DNA from: Meiothermus ruber DSM 1279
Lineage (GTDB): Bacteria; Deinococcota; Deinococci; Deinococcales; Thermaceae
Length of the DNA: 64,000 nt
NCBI RefSeq assembly: GCF_000024425.1
Contig: NC_013946.1
Location: 1,240,001 to 1,304,000 of the forward strand
Direction: 5' to 3'
Position numbers and translations under genes: made by a program. Below are positions 53,495 through 62,564 of this stretch, piece by piece (within the stretch, counting starts at the first letter, position 1; each line of letters begins with the position of its first letter). Below the pieces are notes generated by a model, which saw only the letters and a list, made by a program, of their open reading frames with translations, searched no databases and was not told the origin of the DNA.

Positions 53495-55029
53495 GCCTTC
53501 CCTTCTGGGACGAGCAGGCTGGATTGAACCTGAGCCAGGGCCTGGAGTAAAAGCCCATAGGAGCGACGTAGCTTGGCTGCCGCTTCCGTCTGGCCTGGCA
53601 TGTAGCGAGCTCGAGGCTTCAATCCCTTAAGCTCGCCCTGGAGGGGCTGGCCTTGCAGGTGCAACCAGGCCAGGAGTGCCGCTCCCCAGGCTGCTGCGTG
53701 TGGACACTCGTAGATCTCGATGGGCCGCCCCAGCATATCGGCTTTGATCTGCATCCAAACCGGGTTGGTCGTGGGGCCGCCTACCGCACGGATGGGGTCA
53801 CTCGACCCCTGTTTACCAGCCCCTCGCATACGCTCCAAAAGCCGGTAGCTCTCAAAAGAGAGACCCTCGAGCACAGCCCTAGCAAGGTGCCCTGAGTGGT
53901 GCGACTCCTGCAGGCCCCAGAACACCCCGCCTGGCAAGGCAACGTCCTCTGGGTTATCGGTAAGTTGGCGCAGATGAGGGATGAACCGCAGGCCATCCGC
54001 ACCGGGGGGAATGCTAGAGGCCGCCTGGGTGATGCTTTGGCGGGCAGCTTCTACGTCTTCACCAGGGAAGAGGGCGTGCGCGAACCAGTCGAACACCGAT
54101 CCCGAGGCCCTCAGTGTAGCCATAAGGTAGTAGGTGTCCGGTATGGCATGATGACCGACGATGAGGGTGCTCGAGTTTAGAGAATCGACCAGGCCATCCG
54201 GGCCGATAATCTGGAGTAGGGTTTCAGCGGTACCGCAGGCATTGATGATGGATCCGGGATCGAGGGCGCCGAGACCCGCTGCCGCGCAGGCCTGATCGTG
54301 TCCGGCCTCCATGACCGGAAGACTGGAGGGAAGACCGCTCTGGCTTGCAGCCTCAGGGGTTACGGGGCCGATGGGAGCGCCGGGAAATCGCAGGGAGGGG
54401 AGTAAACCAGGGTTCAGCCCCACCTCGAGCAGGGTATCTTCCATCCAACGGCGTGACAGCAGGTCAAAAAGTAGGGTGCGGGAGGCCTGGGTCAGACCCA
54501 TCTGCAACCTCCCGGTGAGACGGAAGGCAATCCAATCGGCCACCGAGACCCAGCATAGACTGCCCTGGAGCAGCTTTGGGCACTCCTGCCGTAACCATAA
54601 GAGCTTGGCCAGGCTATAAGTGTGATCGGGCAGCAGGCCGGTTCGCAGGCGCAACCGGCTTGGATCCAGGGCCAGCAGAACCTGGCTTAGGTGCTCAAAA
54701 ATCTCCTTGGGGCGTTCATCGTACCAGGCCATCACCTCAGGAAATCGCAGGCCACCATCCCGTCCCAGCAGCACCCCGGACTCCCCAAAGCTGCTAATGC
54801 CCACCACCCCCAGCCGCTCCCATTCAGACTGGGATAACTCCTTGGTTAGCCTGCCAACCAACTCCGCAACGCTTTCCCATAGCTCGTCTGCCAGGTAGTA
54901 ACCCTGAACAGACCCAATGCGGTTCAGGGGTGCAGGGGCTTGATTAAGGGCAACCACCTCGCCTAAAGGGGTAAAAACCCCCGCCTTGATGAAACTGGTT
55001 CCTATGTCGATTCCCAAAAGAAGTTGCAT
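53491..55029 (-). CDS. FGGY-family carbohydrate kinase
   Basis: A 512-residue FGGY kinase. The ATP-binding first half opens LLLGIDIGTSFIKAGVF. MEAGHDQACAAAGLGALD contains the catalytic Asp, and GGPTTNPVWMQIKADMLG is the FGGY-like signature. It phosphorylates a pentose or hexose or a sugar alcohol; which one cannot be told. It lies between the ROK kinase and the PfkB kinase genes and overlaps the latter by 4 bp. Its presence beside a PfkA-type kinase and two aldolases suggests a ketose pathway. Confidence 0.88.
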   Translation of the reverse strand: MQLLLGIDIGTSFIKAGVFTPLGEVVALNQAPAPLNRIGSVQGYYLADELWESVAELVGRLTKELSQSEWERLGVVGISSFGESGVLLGRDGGLRFPEVMAWYDERPKEIFEHLSQVLLALDPSRLRLRTGLLPDHTYSLAKLLWLRQECPKLLQGSLCWVSVADWIAFRLTGRLQMGLTQASRTLLFDLLSRRWMEDTLLEVGLNPGLLPSLRFPGAPIGPVTPEAASQSGLPSSLPVMEAGHDQACAAAGLGALDPGSIINACGTAETLLQIIGPDGLVDSLNSSTLIVGHHAIPDTYYLMATLRASGSVFDWFAHALFPGEDVEAARQSITQAASSIPPGADGLRFIPHLRQLTDNPEDVALPGGVFWGLQESHHSGHLARAVLEGLSFESYRLLERMRGAGKQGSSDPIRAVGGPTTNPVWMQIKADMLGRPIEIYECPHAAAWGAALLAWLHLQGQPLQGELKGLKPRARYMPGQTEAAAKLRRSYGLLLQALAQVQSSLLVPEGKA

Positions 55030-55044
55030 GCCCGGCCTCGAGTG

Positions 55045-56073
55045 CTAGTTTCTGGAATGAATACCCTGGCCCCTACGCTGCTCCAACACTGCCAGTGCAC
55101 CGTGGAATACGGCTGCGGAGTCCAGCTCAGCCCAGGTCAGGCGAATCGTGGTGCGGGGATAAGGACGGCGTAGGTGCTCGAGAACCGTTTGGCTAAAAGC
55201 CTCCCGGGGGTAGCCTTCCATCTGGGGAATCCCACCGCCTATCACACACACTGCCGGGTCAAGGAGGTTGATGGCCGTTGCCACCGCGTATGCCTGATCC
55301 CGCACAAACTCGTGCAGAGCCCGATCCAGCCCTGGGTCTTCATGGCGACGTACGAAAAGCTCAGGTACAGGAATACCTGTCTGCTGGGAGAGCGCGTTCA
55401 GGGTGTGGCCACAGGCGTAGGCTTCCAGGCAGTCCAGATTGCCACAAATACACACACGACCCTCGCCCCGGATGGGGATATGCCCCAGCTCGAGCCCCAC
55501 CGAGTATCCCCGGTAGGGCCTGCCTTCGAAGAGCATGGCAGCCCCCACACCGGTGCCGAAAAAAACACCCAACACAGAATTCGCGCCCTCTGCAGCCCCG
55601 GCGCGATACTCTCCCAGGAGCAGCAGGGCGATATCCCGTTCAAGGTAAACGCGGTACCCTAGCTGCACCTCGAGCTCGCTGGCCAGGGTGAGCCCCTCGA
55701 GCTGGGGGATGTTGGGACTGGAAAGCACCTTATCCAGATCGCGGTCAAGGCTTACCGGCACCCCCAGGACAGCGGCCTGGGGGGAGAGGTTCTCCTCCGC
55801 AGCATAAGCCTTGAGCAGGCCCGCTAGGGACGCTACTGGGGTGGGGGTTCGAATTAAATCGGTGGAGAGCTTTTTAATTTCCTCTCTAAGGGCAGGGATT
55901 CGCCGGCTTACCCCTTTGCTACTGACTTTTCCTACAAGCCTTATATGCCCGACCCTGATCTTGGTTCCGCCTATGTCGGCCACTAGGATAACGGGCTCCT
56001 GCTTACTTCGACCACGACCTTTAGGGGTCGACCCCGGCGGGTTTACTACATTAGTATCCGAGAAGTCTACCAT
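55045..56073 (-). CDS. ROK-family sugar kinase
   Basis: A 342-residue ROK kinase with no helix-turn-helix. The ATP motif is LVADIGGTKIRVG after an N-terminal extension of about 30 residues. The zinc-binding motif CICGNLDCLEAYACG is intact, and LGVFFGTGVGAAML precedes it. The kinase could act on a hexose such as glucose or allose. ATG 56073 is the first start after a consensus promoter. It is divergent from the ROK regulator, sharing the 293-bp control region. Confidence 0.85.
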   Translation of the reverse strand: MVDFSDTNVVNPPGSTPKGRGRSKQEPVILVADIGGTKIRVGHIRLVGKVSSKGVSRRIPALREEIKKLSTDLIRTPTPVASLAGLLKAYAAEENLSPQAAVLGVPVSLDRDLDKVLSSPNIPQLEGLTLASELEVQLGYRVYLERDIALLLLGEYRAGAAEGANSVLGVFFGTGVGAAMLFEGRPYRGYSVGLELGHIPIRGEGRVCICGNLDCLEAYACGHTLNALSQQTGIPVPELFVRRHEDPGLDRALHEFVRDQAYAVATAINLLDPAVCVIGGGIPQMEGYPREAFSQTVLEHLRRPYPRTTIRLTWAELDSAAVFHGALAVLEQRRGQGIHSRN

Positions 56074-56078
56074 TTATA

Positions 56079-56115
56079 GTTAGCTAACCTTACTAATAAT
56101 CCCATACTGTGTCAA
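56079..56115 (-). promoter_or_regulatory. ROK-controlled promoter of the kinase operon
   Basis: On the minus strand TTGACA (56115-56110), a 17-bp spacer and TAAGGT (56092-56087) precede ATG 56073. The perfect palindrome GTTAGCTAAC (56079-56088) overlaps the -10. A similar TTAG-rich box lies at 56243-56264 on the other promoter. Confidence 0.55.
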
Positions 56116-56233
56116 TAGTGAGCCTTGGAGCAATAAAAGCCCGAAAATAGAGTTTGCTCGATAAAATGAGGATAATCTCTCTGTTTGCATACTCTGCCAA
56201 TAGGGTGCTGCCGTTGGGTATCGCTGGACTCCC

Positions 56234-56264
56234 TTGCATTATTTAGTTAGGTTGCTTTATTATA
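56234..56264 (+). promoter_or_regulatory. Promoter/operator of the ROK regulator
   Basis: TTGCAT (56234-56239), 18-bp spacer and TATTAT (56258-56263). The spacer contains TTAGTTAGGTT, which resembles the reverse complement of the box at the divergent promoter (TTAGTAAGGTTAGC). The two boxes probably bind the same regulator. The rest of the 293-bp region shows nothing else. Confidence 0.5.
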
Positions 56265-56366
56265 TTGCAAACCATCTAGGGCAACGCTCTGCAGGCGTTA
56301 GTCGGCTCTCTTGTTCGAGTTATTGAGGCCGGGCCGCGAGACTGTGAAACGCACACCACTTTTTCT

Positions 56367-57575
56367 ATGAAGAAGACCGAATCTTTGAACAAGACCCCAC
56401 CCCAACCGGCGCTGGACTCTCTCAGTGGGCATCGTCCGACAGATGCCCGCAGACTCAATCGAGCCAAGGCCCTCGAACTACTAAGGGTGATGCCCAGGAG
56501 CCGGGCTGAGCTGGCTCGAGCGCTGGGGCTTTCTAAACCCGCGCTGGGAGACCTGGTTGGTGATCTGATTGAACTGGGGTTGGTTCTGGAAGCAGCGCCA
56601 ACTTCCATTCAGCGCGGCCGCCGCCCCGCGCCGTTGCGCATCAACCCAAGGCGCTTCTGCGTGATGGGAATTGACCTTGGCGTGGATACCTATGAACTAG
56701 GATTGTACAATCCTCTGGGCCAGCCTCTGCAAATCCTGCAGACCCCCTCTGGTGTGGGCAAGGGCGCCGAGGTGGTTTACAGCCGTTTGCTCGAGGCCGC
56801 ACAACATCTGATCGAGCAGGCACCGGTGCCTGTTGTAGCGGTAGGCGTGGCCTCTCCGGGGCCCATCAGCTTCGAGCGCGGCCAGATACTAACCCCCCCT
56901 CATTTCCCCGATCTGCACAACATGTACCTGGTCGAACGCCTTCAGCGTGACCTGGACAGACCCACATACCTGGAACACGATAGCGCTGCTGCTGCACGAC
57001 GCTTTCTGCGCTCCACCTCAGCCGAGAACTTCATCTACATTCTGCTACAGCAAGGTATTGGTGCCGGCATTGTAATAAAGCGACAGGTATATCGAGGCCA
57101 TCACGGTTTCGCTGGGGAGCTGGGCCACATGTCGGTCAATATGGACGGCGAGCCTTGCCCATGCGGCAACCGTGGCTGCCTGGAGAATGTGGCCGGTACC
57201 ACCGCCATCGAGTTTCGCTACCTCCGCCTGACCAAACAAAGCCTTCCGCTAAGCACTATTGCTGAGCTTGCGCATGCTGGTAACCCCCAGGCCCTTCTCT
57301 CCTTCGAGCAGGCCGGGCGGGCACTGGGCTGGGCGGCTGTAAACCTGGTCAACTTATTCGACCCCGAGCTGTTGGTGCTTGGGGGGCCAGGCGCTGCTTA
57401 TGCAGACTTGCTCATCCCCAGCCTGCGACACCACCTCAACACCCACGCCTACCCCTACCTGGGTTGGGGGGAGCACCTACAAATTCTGGTTGACCCGCTT
57501 CTAAACCCCATTGGCCCTGGTGCTGCCGAGTGCGCCCTCGAGGCCATCTACCTGGGAGATATTCCGCTCCCATAG
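56367..57575 (+). CDS. ROK-family transcriptional repressor
   Basis: A 402-residue ROK repressor (NagC/XylR type). Residues about 45-80 form the winged helix (RSRAELARALGLSKPALGDL). The ROK sugar-binding domain follows with GIDLGVDTYELGLY, HDSAAAARRFLR, QQGIGAGIVIK and the zinc-type CPCGNRGCLENVAG. It likely senses the sugar imported by the downstream ABC system. Operators lie in the intergenic region upstream (56079-56264). No strong ribosome site is seen before ATG 56367. Confidence 0.88.
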   Translation: MKKTESLNKTPPQPALDSLSGHRPTDARRLNRAKALELLRVMPRSRAELARALGLSKPALGDLVGDLIELGLVLEAAPTSIQRGRRPAPLRINPRRFCVMGIDLGVDTYELGLYNPLGQPLQILQTPSGVGKGAEVVYSRLLEAAQHLIEQAPVPVVAVGVASPGPISFERGQILTPPHFPDLHNMYLVERLQRDLDRPTYLEHDSAAAARRFLRSTSAENFIYILLQQGIGAGIVIKRQVYRGHHGFAGELGHMSVNMDGEPCPCGNRGCLENVAGTTAIEFRYLRLTKQSLPLSTIAELAHAGNPQALLSFEQAGRALGWAAVNLVNLFDPELLVLGGPGAAYADLLIPSLRHHLNTHAYPYLGWGEHLQILVDPLLNPIGPGAAECALEAIYLGDIPLP

Positions 57576-57712
57576 CGGAGGGAAGGAGGTCGAAGAACTA
57601 GACAACACAACAATCGGCAAACGGCACCTTGGCAAGCGGTTCTGAACCTGGCAGCGAGATGCCTGATTGGGAAGCAGGTTCTGCCGAAGGATACTTTCCC
57701 CGGAGGAAGCAC

Positions 57713-58705
57713 ATGAGCAAACGAGTGAAGTGGGTATTTACGGTTCTGACTTTGAGTCTGTTGATTGCGGTGGCGATGTACGGCCTTGCCCAACAACAGA
57801 AGAAGTACACCATTGCTCTCATTCCTGGTCTCACCACCGACGGCTTTTACATCACCATGCACAAGGGCGCGGAAGAAGCTGCTAAGAGGTTGGGTGTGGA
57901 GTTGATTTTCCAAGGCGGCCCTGAGTTCAGCCCCACCACACAGATTCCAGTACTCAATGCCATCATCGCCCGTAAGCCTGATGCCATCCTGATTGCCCCT
58001 ACTGACAGAAACCAGCTCATTGCCCCCTTGAAACGTGCCCACGAGGCTGGCATCAAAATCATTACCGTGGACACCTTCATCGGTGAGAATGGTCAGTACC
58101 AGACCGGCAAAGGCAACGCCGACTTCCCACTGGCTTACGTGGCTTCTGACAACGTTGAGGGCGGGCGCATCGCTGCCAGGGCCCTAGCCAAGGCTATCGG
58201 TGAGAAGGGCAAGGTCTACGTTTCAAACGTCAAACCGGGCATCTCCACAACCGACCAGCGCGAACAAGGCTTCAAGGAGGAAATGAAGAAGTACCCCGGC
58301 ATCACCGTGCTCGCAACCCAGTACAACGATAATGATGCTAATAAGGCTGCCTCACAGTTGGCGGCTGCGCTGGCCCGCAACCCTGACCTTGCCGGCGTTT
58401 TTGGCGCAAACCTATTCAGTGCCATAGGTGCAGCCAATGGGGTGAAGAACGCAGGCAAGCGCGGAGCAGTAAAAGTAGCGGCTTTCGATTGCCCCGAATC
58501 CATCATCAACGATATAAAGGGTGGAACCATCGATATGGCCGTCTGCCAGCATCCGGCCGAGATGGGTCGGATAGCTGTCGAATGGGCAGTTAAGGCCCTT
58601 AATGGTGAGAAGATCCCCAACCGCTATGGCACCGGCTACACCGTGATTGACAGGGCCAACGTCGATAGCGCTGAAGCCAAGGCTGCTATCTACTCCTCCA
58701 AATAG
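57713..58705 (+). CDS. Sugar-binding protein of ribose-type ABC importer
   Basis: A 330-residue periplasmic binding protein. A signal peptide MSKRVKWVFTVLTLSLLIA precedes a Peripla_BP-4/RbsB-like fold (YTIALIPGLTTDGFY, GIKIITVDTF, YVASDNVEGGRIAARAL). ATG 57713 follows GGAGG. The pocket residues suggest a monosaccharide ligand but not which. The 204 bp to the permease hold a weak inverted repeat, AGCAG-TGCGG-CTGCT (58725-58739), that may reduce downstream expression. Confidence 0.9.
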   Translation: MSKRVKWVFTVLTLSLLIAVAMYGLAQQQKKYTIALIPGLTTDGFYITMHKGAEEAAKRLGVELIFQGGPEFSPTTQIPVLNAIIARKPDAILIAPTDRNQLIAPLKRAHEAGIKIITVDTFIGENGQYQTGKGNADFPLAYVASDNVEGGRIAARALAKAIGEKGKVYVSNVKPGISTTDQREQGFKEEMKKYPGITVLATQYNDNDANKAASQLAAALARNPDLAGVFGANLFSAIGAANGVKNAGKRGAVKVAAFDCPESIINDIKGGTIDMAVCQHPAEMGRIAVEWAVKALNGEKIPNRYGTGYTVIDRANVDSAEAKAAIYSSK

Positions 58706-58909
58706 ATTCGGGCTGGGGGCGGCTAGCAGTGCGGCTGCTCCCAGACCTCATGGCTTCTATACGAGCAACTTCGAGAAAAATCAAAGATCAACCAATGTGC
58801 GACCTTAAGGGCTTACCGATAAGGGAAGCAGATGGTTTAGCTGTCATCTAATCAACGGTGGGCGTTAAATACACGTAGAAAAGCTCCCTTGAAAGGAAGG
58901 TTACTTGTT

Positions 58910-59926
58910 GTGAATCCACCTATAACAGGCTCCGAACGCAAACCTTCGGCCTGGCTTGGTTTTCTGGCTGGGGCCTGGTCGTGGCTTTTCCTGATCTTCA
59001 TGACTGTGTTTTTCGAAGTATGGGCCAGGATGGCCTACGACAGCAGCTTTATTCTCAATGCTACCAATATTCAGAGCATACTTTTGGCTGCAGTACAACC
59101 TTTACTGCTCGCCCTGGGGCAGACCCTGGTGATCATTGCAGGCGGCATCGACCTCTCCGTTGGCTTCACAGTGGGCTTAGCGGCTGTGGTGAGTGCCCGG
59201 GTCATGCAGCACCTCGATCCCTCCATGCCTGCAGCGCTCTCTTTTGTGCTGGCATGTCTTTTTGCGCTGATCGCAGCGTTGAGTGTGGGTGCGGTTAATG
59301 CCTTTCTGGTGGCGCGGCTCAATGTTCCCCCCTTCATCGGAACGCTGGGGATGTATGGGGTGGCCAGGGGTGTGGGCTTTCTGGTCGCGGCGGGAAACAC
59401 CGTACCTACCGACAACCCTGTTAATTCCGCAATGGGCAATGGCTTTGTGCTGGGTGTAATCCCCATACCAGTGCTGATTACTGCGGTGGTGGTACTGTTT
59501 ATGCACTACCTATTAAGCCAGACCAGGTTTGGGCAGTACACCTATGCTATCGGCGGTAACCGCCAGGCTGCTGAACGGGCTGGCATCAACGTAACGCGCC
59601 ACACCATGCAGCTCTATCTAATCACGGCTTTGCTGGCAGGCATCGCTGGAATTATCTACACCGGGCGCTTCACAGCCGGGGCCGCCCAGGCCGGTGAGGC
59701 CACCCTGTTGGACTCCATCGCTGCAGTGGTAATCGGAGGGGCCAGTCTGTTTGGAGGTGCCGGAACCATTGTAGGCACAGTGATCGGGGCTTTGATTATC
59801 GCAATCATTCAGTTTGGCCTGGTGTTCATCAATGTGCAGCCCTTCTGGCAGTTCATAGCGGTAGGCTTGGTGATCATCCTAAGCGTGCTGGTGGATCAGG
59901 CTAAGCAGGGGGTGGTAAGGCGATGA
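58910..59926 (+). CDS. Sugar ABC importer permease (RbsC-like)
   Basis: A 338-residue permease with about nine membrane helices. GGIDLSVGFTVGL is the typical RbsC motif, and GGASLFGGAGTIVGTVIGAL lies near the end. GTG 58910 is chosen because AAGGAAGG stands about 10 bases upstream. It overlaps the ATPase start by 4 bp. With the preceding binding protein and the following ATPase it makes a complete importer. Confidence 0.9.
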   Translation: MNPPITGSERKPSAWLGFLAGAWSWLFLIFMTVFFEVWARMAYDSSFILNATNIQSILLAAVQPLLLALGQTLVIIAGGIDLSVGFTVGLAAVVSARVMQHLDPSMPAALSFVLACLFALIAALSVGAVNAFLVARLNVPPFIGTLGMYGVARGVGFLVAAGNTVPTDNPVNSAMGNGFVLGVIPIPVLITAVVVLFMHYLLSQTRFGQYTYAIGGNRQAAERAGINVTRHTMQLYLITALLAGIAGIIYTGRFTAGAAQAGEATLLDSIAAVVIGGASLFGGAGTIVGTVIGALIIAIIQFGLVFINVQPFWQFIAVGLVIILSVLVDQAKQGVVRR

Positions 59927-60657
59927 GCAGCCCTCTGCTGGAAGTTCGCGGTATCACCAAGCGGTTTGGTGGGGTGACCGCCCTGAGCGAGGTATCGTTT
60001 CAAGTCTACCCGGGCGAGGTGCTAGCCCTAGCTGGTGACAACGGCGCTGGGAAGAGCACCCTGATTAAGTGTATAAGCGGTGTTCATCAACCTGAGGAAG
60101 GGCAGATTTTATTTGAAGGGCGCGAGGTGCGTTTTCACAACCCTCGAGAGGCCCGGAACGCAGGCATTGAGACCATTTATCAGGATCTGGCCCTGGCCGA
60201 TAACCTGGATGTTGGGGCCAATGTTTTCCTGGGTCGTGAACCCATGAAGCGAGTCCTTGGACTGCCTGTACTGGATCGGGCCAGGATGCGGGTTGAGGCC
60301 CGCGCTGTGCTGGATACCCTTGATATTCACACGGCCTTGAACCGACCTGTTAGCGCGCTTTCTGGTGGGCAGCGCCAGGCTGTGGCCATCGGGCGGGCTG
60401 TCTACTGGAAAGCCCGCTTGCTGATCATGGACGAGCCTACCGCCGCTTTGGGGGTGCCCGAGCAGCGCAAGGTGGTGGAGCTGATCCAGCGGCTGAAGTC
60501 GCAGGGGGTGGCCATCATCTTTATTTCGCACAACCTGGGTGACATCTTTGCGGTTTCGGATCGAATCCTGGTGCTCTTGCGCGGCAAGAAGGCAGGCGAG
60601 CGCAGGATAGGCGAGACCAGCGGTGATGAGATCGTGAAGCTGATGGTTGGGGGATGA
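59923..60657 (+). CDS. Sugar ABC importer ATPase (single domain)
   Basis: A 244-residue ATPase of the sugar-import type. Walker A is LAGDNGAGKSTLIK, the signature SALSGGQRQAVAIGRA and Walker B LIMDEPTAALG. Ribose-type importers usually have two fused ATPase domains of about 500 residues; only one is present here, so it should work as a homodimer. It overlaps the permease by 4 bp and precedes the PfkA-like gene by 8 bp. Confidence 0.9.
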   Translation: MSSPLLEVRGITKRFGGVTALSEVSFQVYPGEVLALAGDNGAGKSTLIKCISGVHQPEEGQILFEGREVRFHNPREARNAGIETIYQDLALADNLDVGANVFLGREPMKRVLGLPVLDRARMRVEARAVLDTLDIHTALNRPVSALSGGQRQAVAIGRAVYWKARLLIMDEPTAALGVPEQRKVVELIQRLKSQGVAIIFISHNLGDIFAVSDRILVLLRGKKAGERRIGETSGDEIVKLMVGG

Positions 60658-60665
60658 GGTGAGCC

Positions 60666-61583
60666 ATGCCTAAGCTAGCCATCCTGACCTCTGGGGGTGA
60701 TGCACCCGGTATGAATATGGCGGTATGGGCGGCATGTAACGCTCTCGAGCCTCGAGGATGGTCGTGTGTGGGGGTTCGAGAGGGTTTTGCTGGTCTGCTG
60801 GTAGGTAACTTTGTCGGTCTCAATGCGGCCTCCATCCTGCCCTATACCCGCCTGGGCGGTACCTTTCTGGGCACCTCGCGAGATCCTGGGTTCAGGGCCA
60901 AGCTGCCAGAAGCCTTGAGGGCTTTGCAGGCAGCCGACATCAACCACCTGATGGTGCTGGGCGGGAATGGCTCGCTCCAGGGTGCCAGAATCCTGGCCCA
61001 GGCTGGCCTCTGTGTGGTGGGGCTTCCCGCCACCATCGACAACGACGTGGCTGCCTCGGAGGAGTCGATTGGCTTTGATACCGCGCTGAACCTTGGATTA
61101 TTGCTTCTGGATCAGTTTCGCGACACCGCTGAGTCCCTGCCGCGGCTGTGTGCCCTCGAGACCCTGGGAGGCAGCACCGGCTTCCTGGCGCGGGCGGTGG
61201 GTCAGGCTGGTGGAGCCGATGCCTTGCTGCTGCCGGAGGAGCCCCTCCCACTTGAGCGCCTCCTGGAGATTACCCAGACCGCTGTTGCCCGCCATCGCTT
61301 TGCCCTGATCGTCGCCTCGGAGGGCTACCCCGGTCTCGAGGCCACCCTAGAGGCGCTGTCTGAGCGGGTTGGCCTGCGCCTGCGCTTTGCACGCCCCTCC
61401 CACACCCTGCGGGGTGGCAGGCCTAGCGCTCGCGATCGCCTGCTTGCACGGGTGCTGGCCGAGGCTGGGGTGGAACACCTGGCCAACCATCGCTCGGGGG
61501 CTTTGCTGATCCAGCAGGGGCAGCCTGTTCTGGTTCCCTTTGAGCAACTTGAACCATACAAAACCCCTTTCGGACAGGTGTAG
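60666..61583 (+). CDS. PfkA-type kinase with altered catalytic residues
   Basis: A 305-residue protein of the ATP-dependent 6-phosphofructokinase family. TSGGDAPGMNMAVW is the N-terminal site and GLPATIDND (D125, D127) the catalytic motif. RGGRPSARDRLLA near the C-terminus is conserved. Two places differ from standard PfkA: GGDGS reads GGNGS (N101), losing a metal-binding Asp, and the MGR motif reads LGGS, losing its Arg. It may be specific for another phosphoketose or use another donor, or be impaired. It lies between the importer ATPase and the aldolase genes. Confidence 0.85.
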   Translation: MPKLAILTSGGDAPGMNMAVWAACNALEPRGWSCVGVREGFAGLLVGNFVGLNAASILPYTRLGGTFLGTSRDPGFRAKLPEALRALQAADINHLMVLGGNGSLQGARILAQAGLCVVGLPATIDNDVAASEESIGFDTALNLGLLLLDQFRDTAESLPRLCALETLGGSTGFLARAVGQAGGADALLLPEEPLPLERLLEITQTAVARHRFALIVASEGYPGLEATLEALSERVGLRLRFARPSHTLRGGRPSARDRLLARVLAEAGVEHLANHRSGALLIQQGQPVLVPFEQLEPYKTPFGQV

Positions 61584-61704
61584 CCTTTATATAACCCGCG
61601 GGAAACTTTGCCCTTTGGCTTGTCTTACAAAGTATTTTTCTCATTCGAACGCCCTTTTGCGCTTCCCGTGGGAGCCCAGGAAGAAGAAAAATCAGGAGAA
61701 CACC

Positions 61705-62550
61705 ATGCCCTTAGTTACTGCAACCGAAGTTCTTAAGCCTGCTCGAGCCCATAAGTATGCGGTGGGGGCCTTTAACTGTATCAACCTTGAATACGTTCGC
61801 GCCGTGGTGGACACCGCTGAAAGCCTACGGAGTCCGGTTATAGTGGCCCTGACCACCGGAGCCTTGGGCTATGCCGGGTGGGAGGCCCTTCCTGCTGCGG
61901 TGCGGGCGGTGGCTGAGGCCGCCAGCACCCCCGTGGTAATGCACCTTGACCATGGTCAGAGCTTAGAGGATATCCGGCGTGCGCTGGAAGCGGGCTTCAG
62001 CAGCGTGATGATTGATGCTTCACATCTGCCGCTGGAGGAGAATATCTTGCTCACGCGCGAGGCAGCCCAGATGGCCCACGCGGTGGGGGTGAGCCTGGAG
62101 GGGGAACTGGGCCAGATCGGCGGTAAGGAAGAGGAAATTGTCTCCGAAGGGCTGTTAACCGATCCGGAGATGGTGCCGTACTTTGTGGAAGCTACCGGCC
62201 TGGATGTTCTGGCAGCCTCCTTCGGTTCGATCCATCAAAAGGCCACACGGGATGCGCATTTAGATCTGCCCCGGCTGGAAAGGATCGCCGCGGCCACGCC
62301 GTTGCCCCTGGTGCTGCACGGGGGCTCGGGTGTCCCCAACAACATGCTCCAGGCCGCTGCGGGGCGGGGGGTGGCTAAGGTCAACGTGGGAACCGAACTT
62401 CAGCGCACCTTTGCCCGTGCCCTGCGTAATACACTGCAGTTACAGCCTGAGGAGTGGGACGTGCGCAAGCTGCTCAAGCCCAGCATCAAGGCCATCGCCT
62501 CGGTTGTGCGAGAGCGGCTTGAGGTGCTGGGTAGCGTAGGTAGGGCCTGA
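61705..62550 (+). CDS. Class II fructose/tagatose-bisphosphate aldolase
   Basis: A 281-residue zinc aldolase of the FbaA/GatY/KbaY group. HLDHGQSLEDI holds two zinc ligands, GELGQIGGKEEE is the loop seen in tagatose-type enzymes, and VLHGGSGVP and VNVGTELQ complete the site. It splits a ketose bisphosphate. ATG 61705 is chosen because AGGAG lies 8 bases upstream. It follows the PfkA-like gene after 121 bp and precedes a second aldolase gene by 14 bp. Confidence 0.88.
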   Translation: MPLVTATEVLKPARAHKYAVGAFNCINLEYVRAVVDTAESLRSPVIVALTTGALGYAGWEALPAAVRAVAEAASTPVVMHLDHGQSLEDIRRALEAGFSSVMIDASHLPLEENILLTREAAQMAHAVGVSLEGELGQIGGKEEEIVSEGLLTDPEMVPYFVEATGLDVLAASFGSIHQKATRDAHLDLPRLERIAAATPLPLVLHGGSGVPNNMLQAAAGRGVAKVNVGTELQRTFARALRNTLQLQPEEWDVRKLLKPSIKAIASVVRERLEVLGSVGRA

Positions 62551-62564
62551 GAGGAGAAGCGAGC

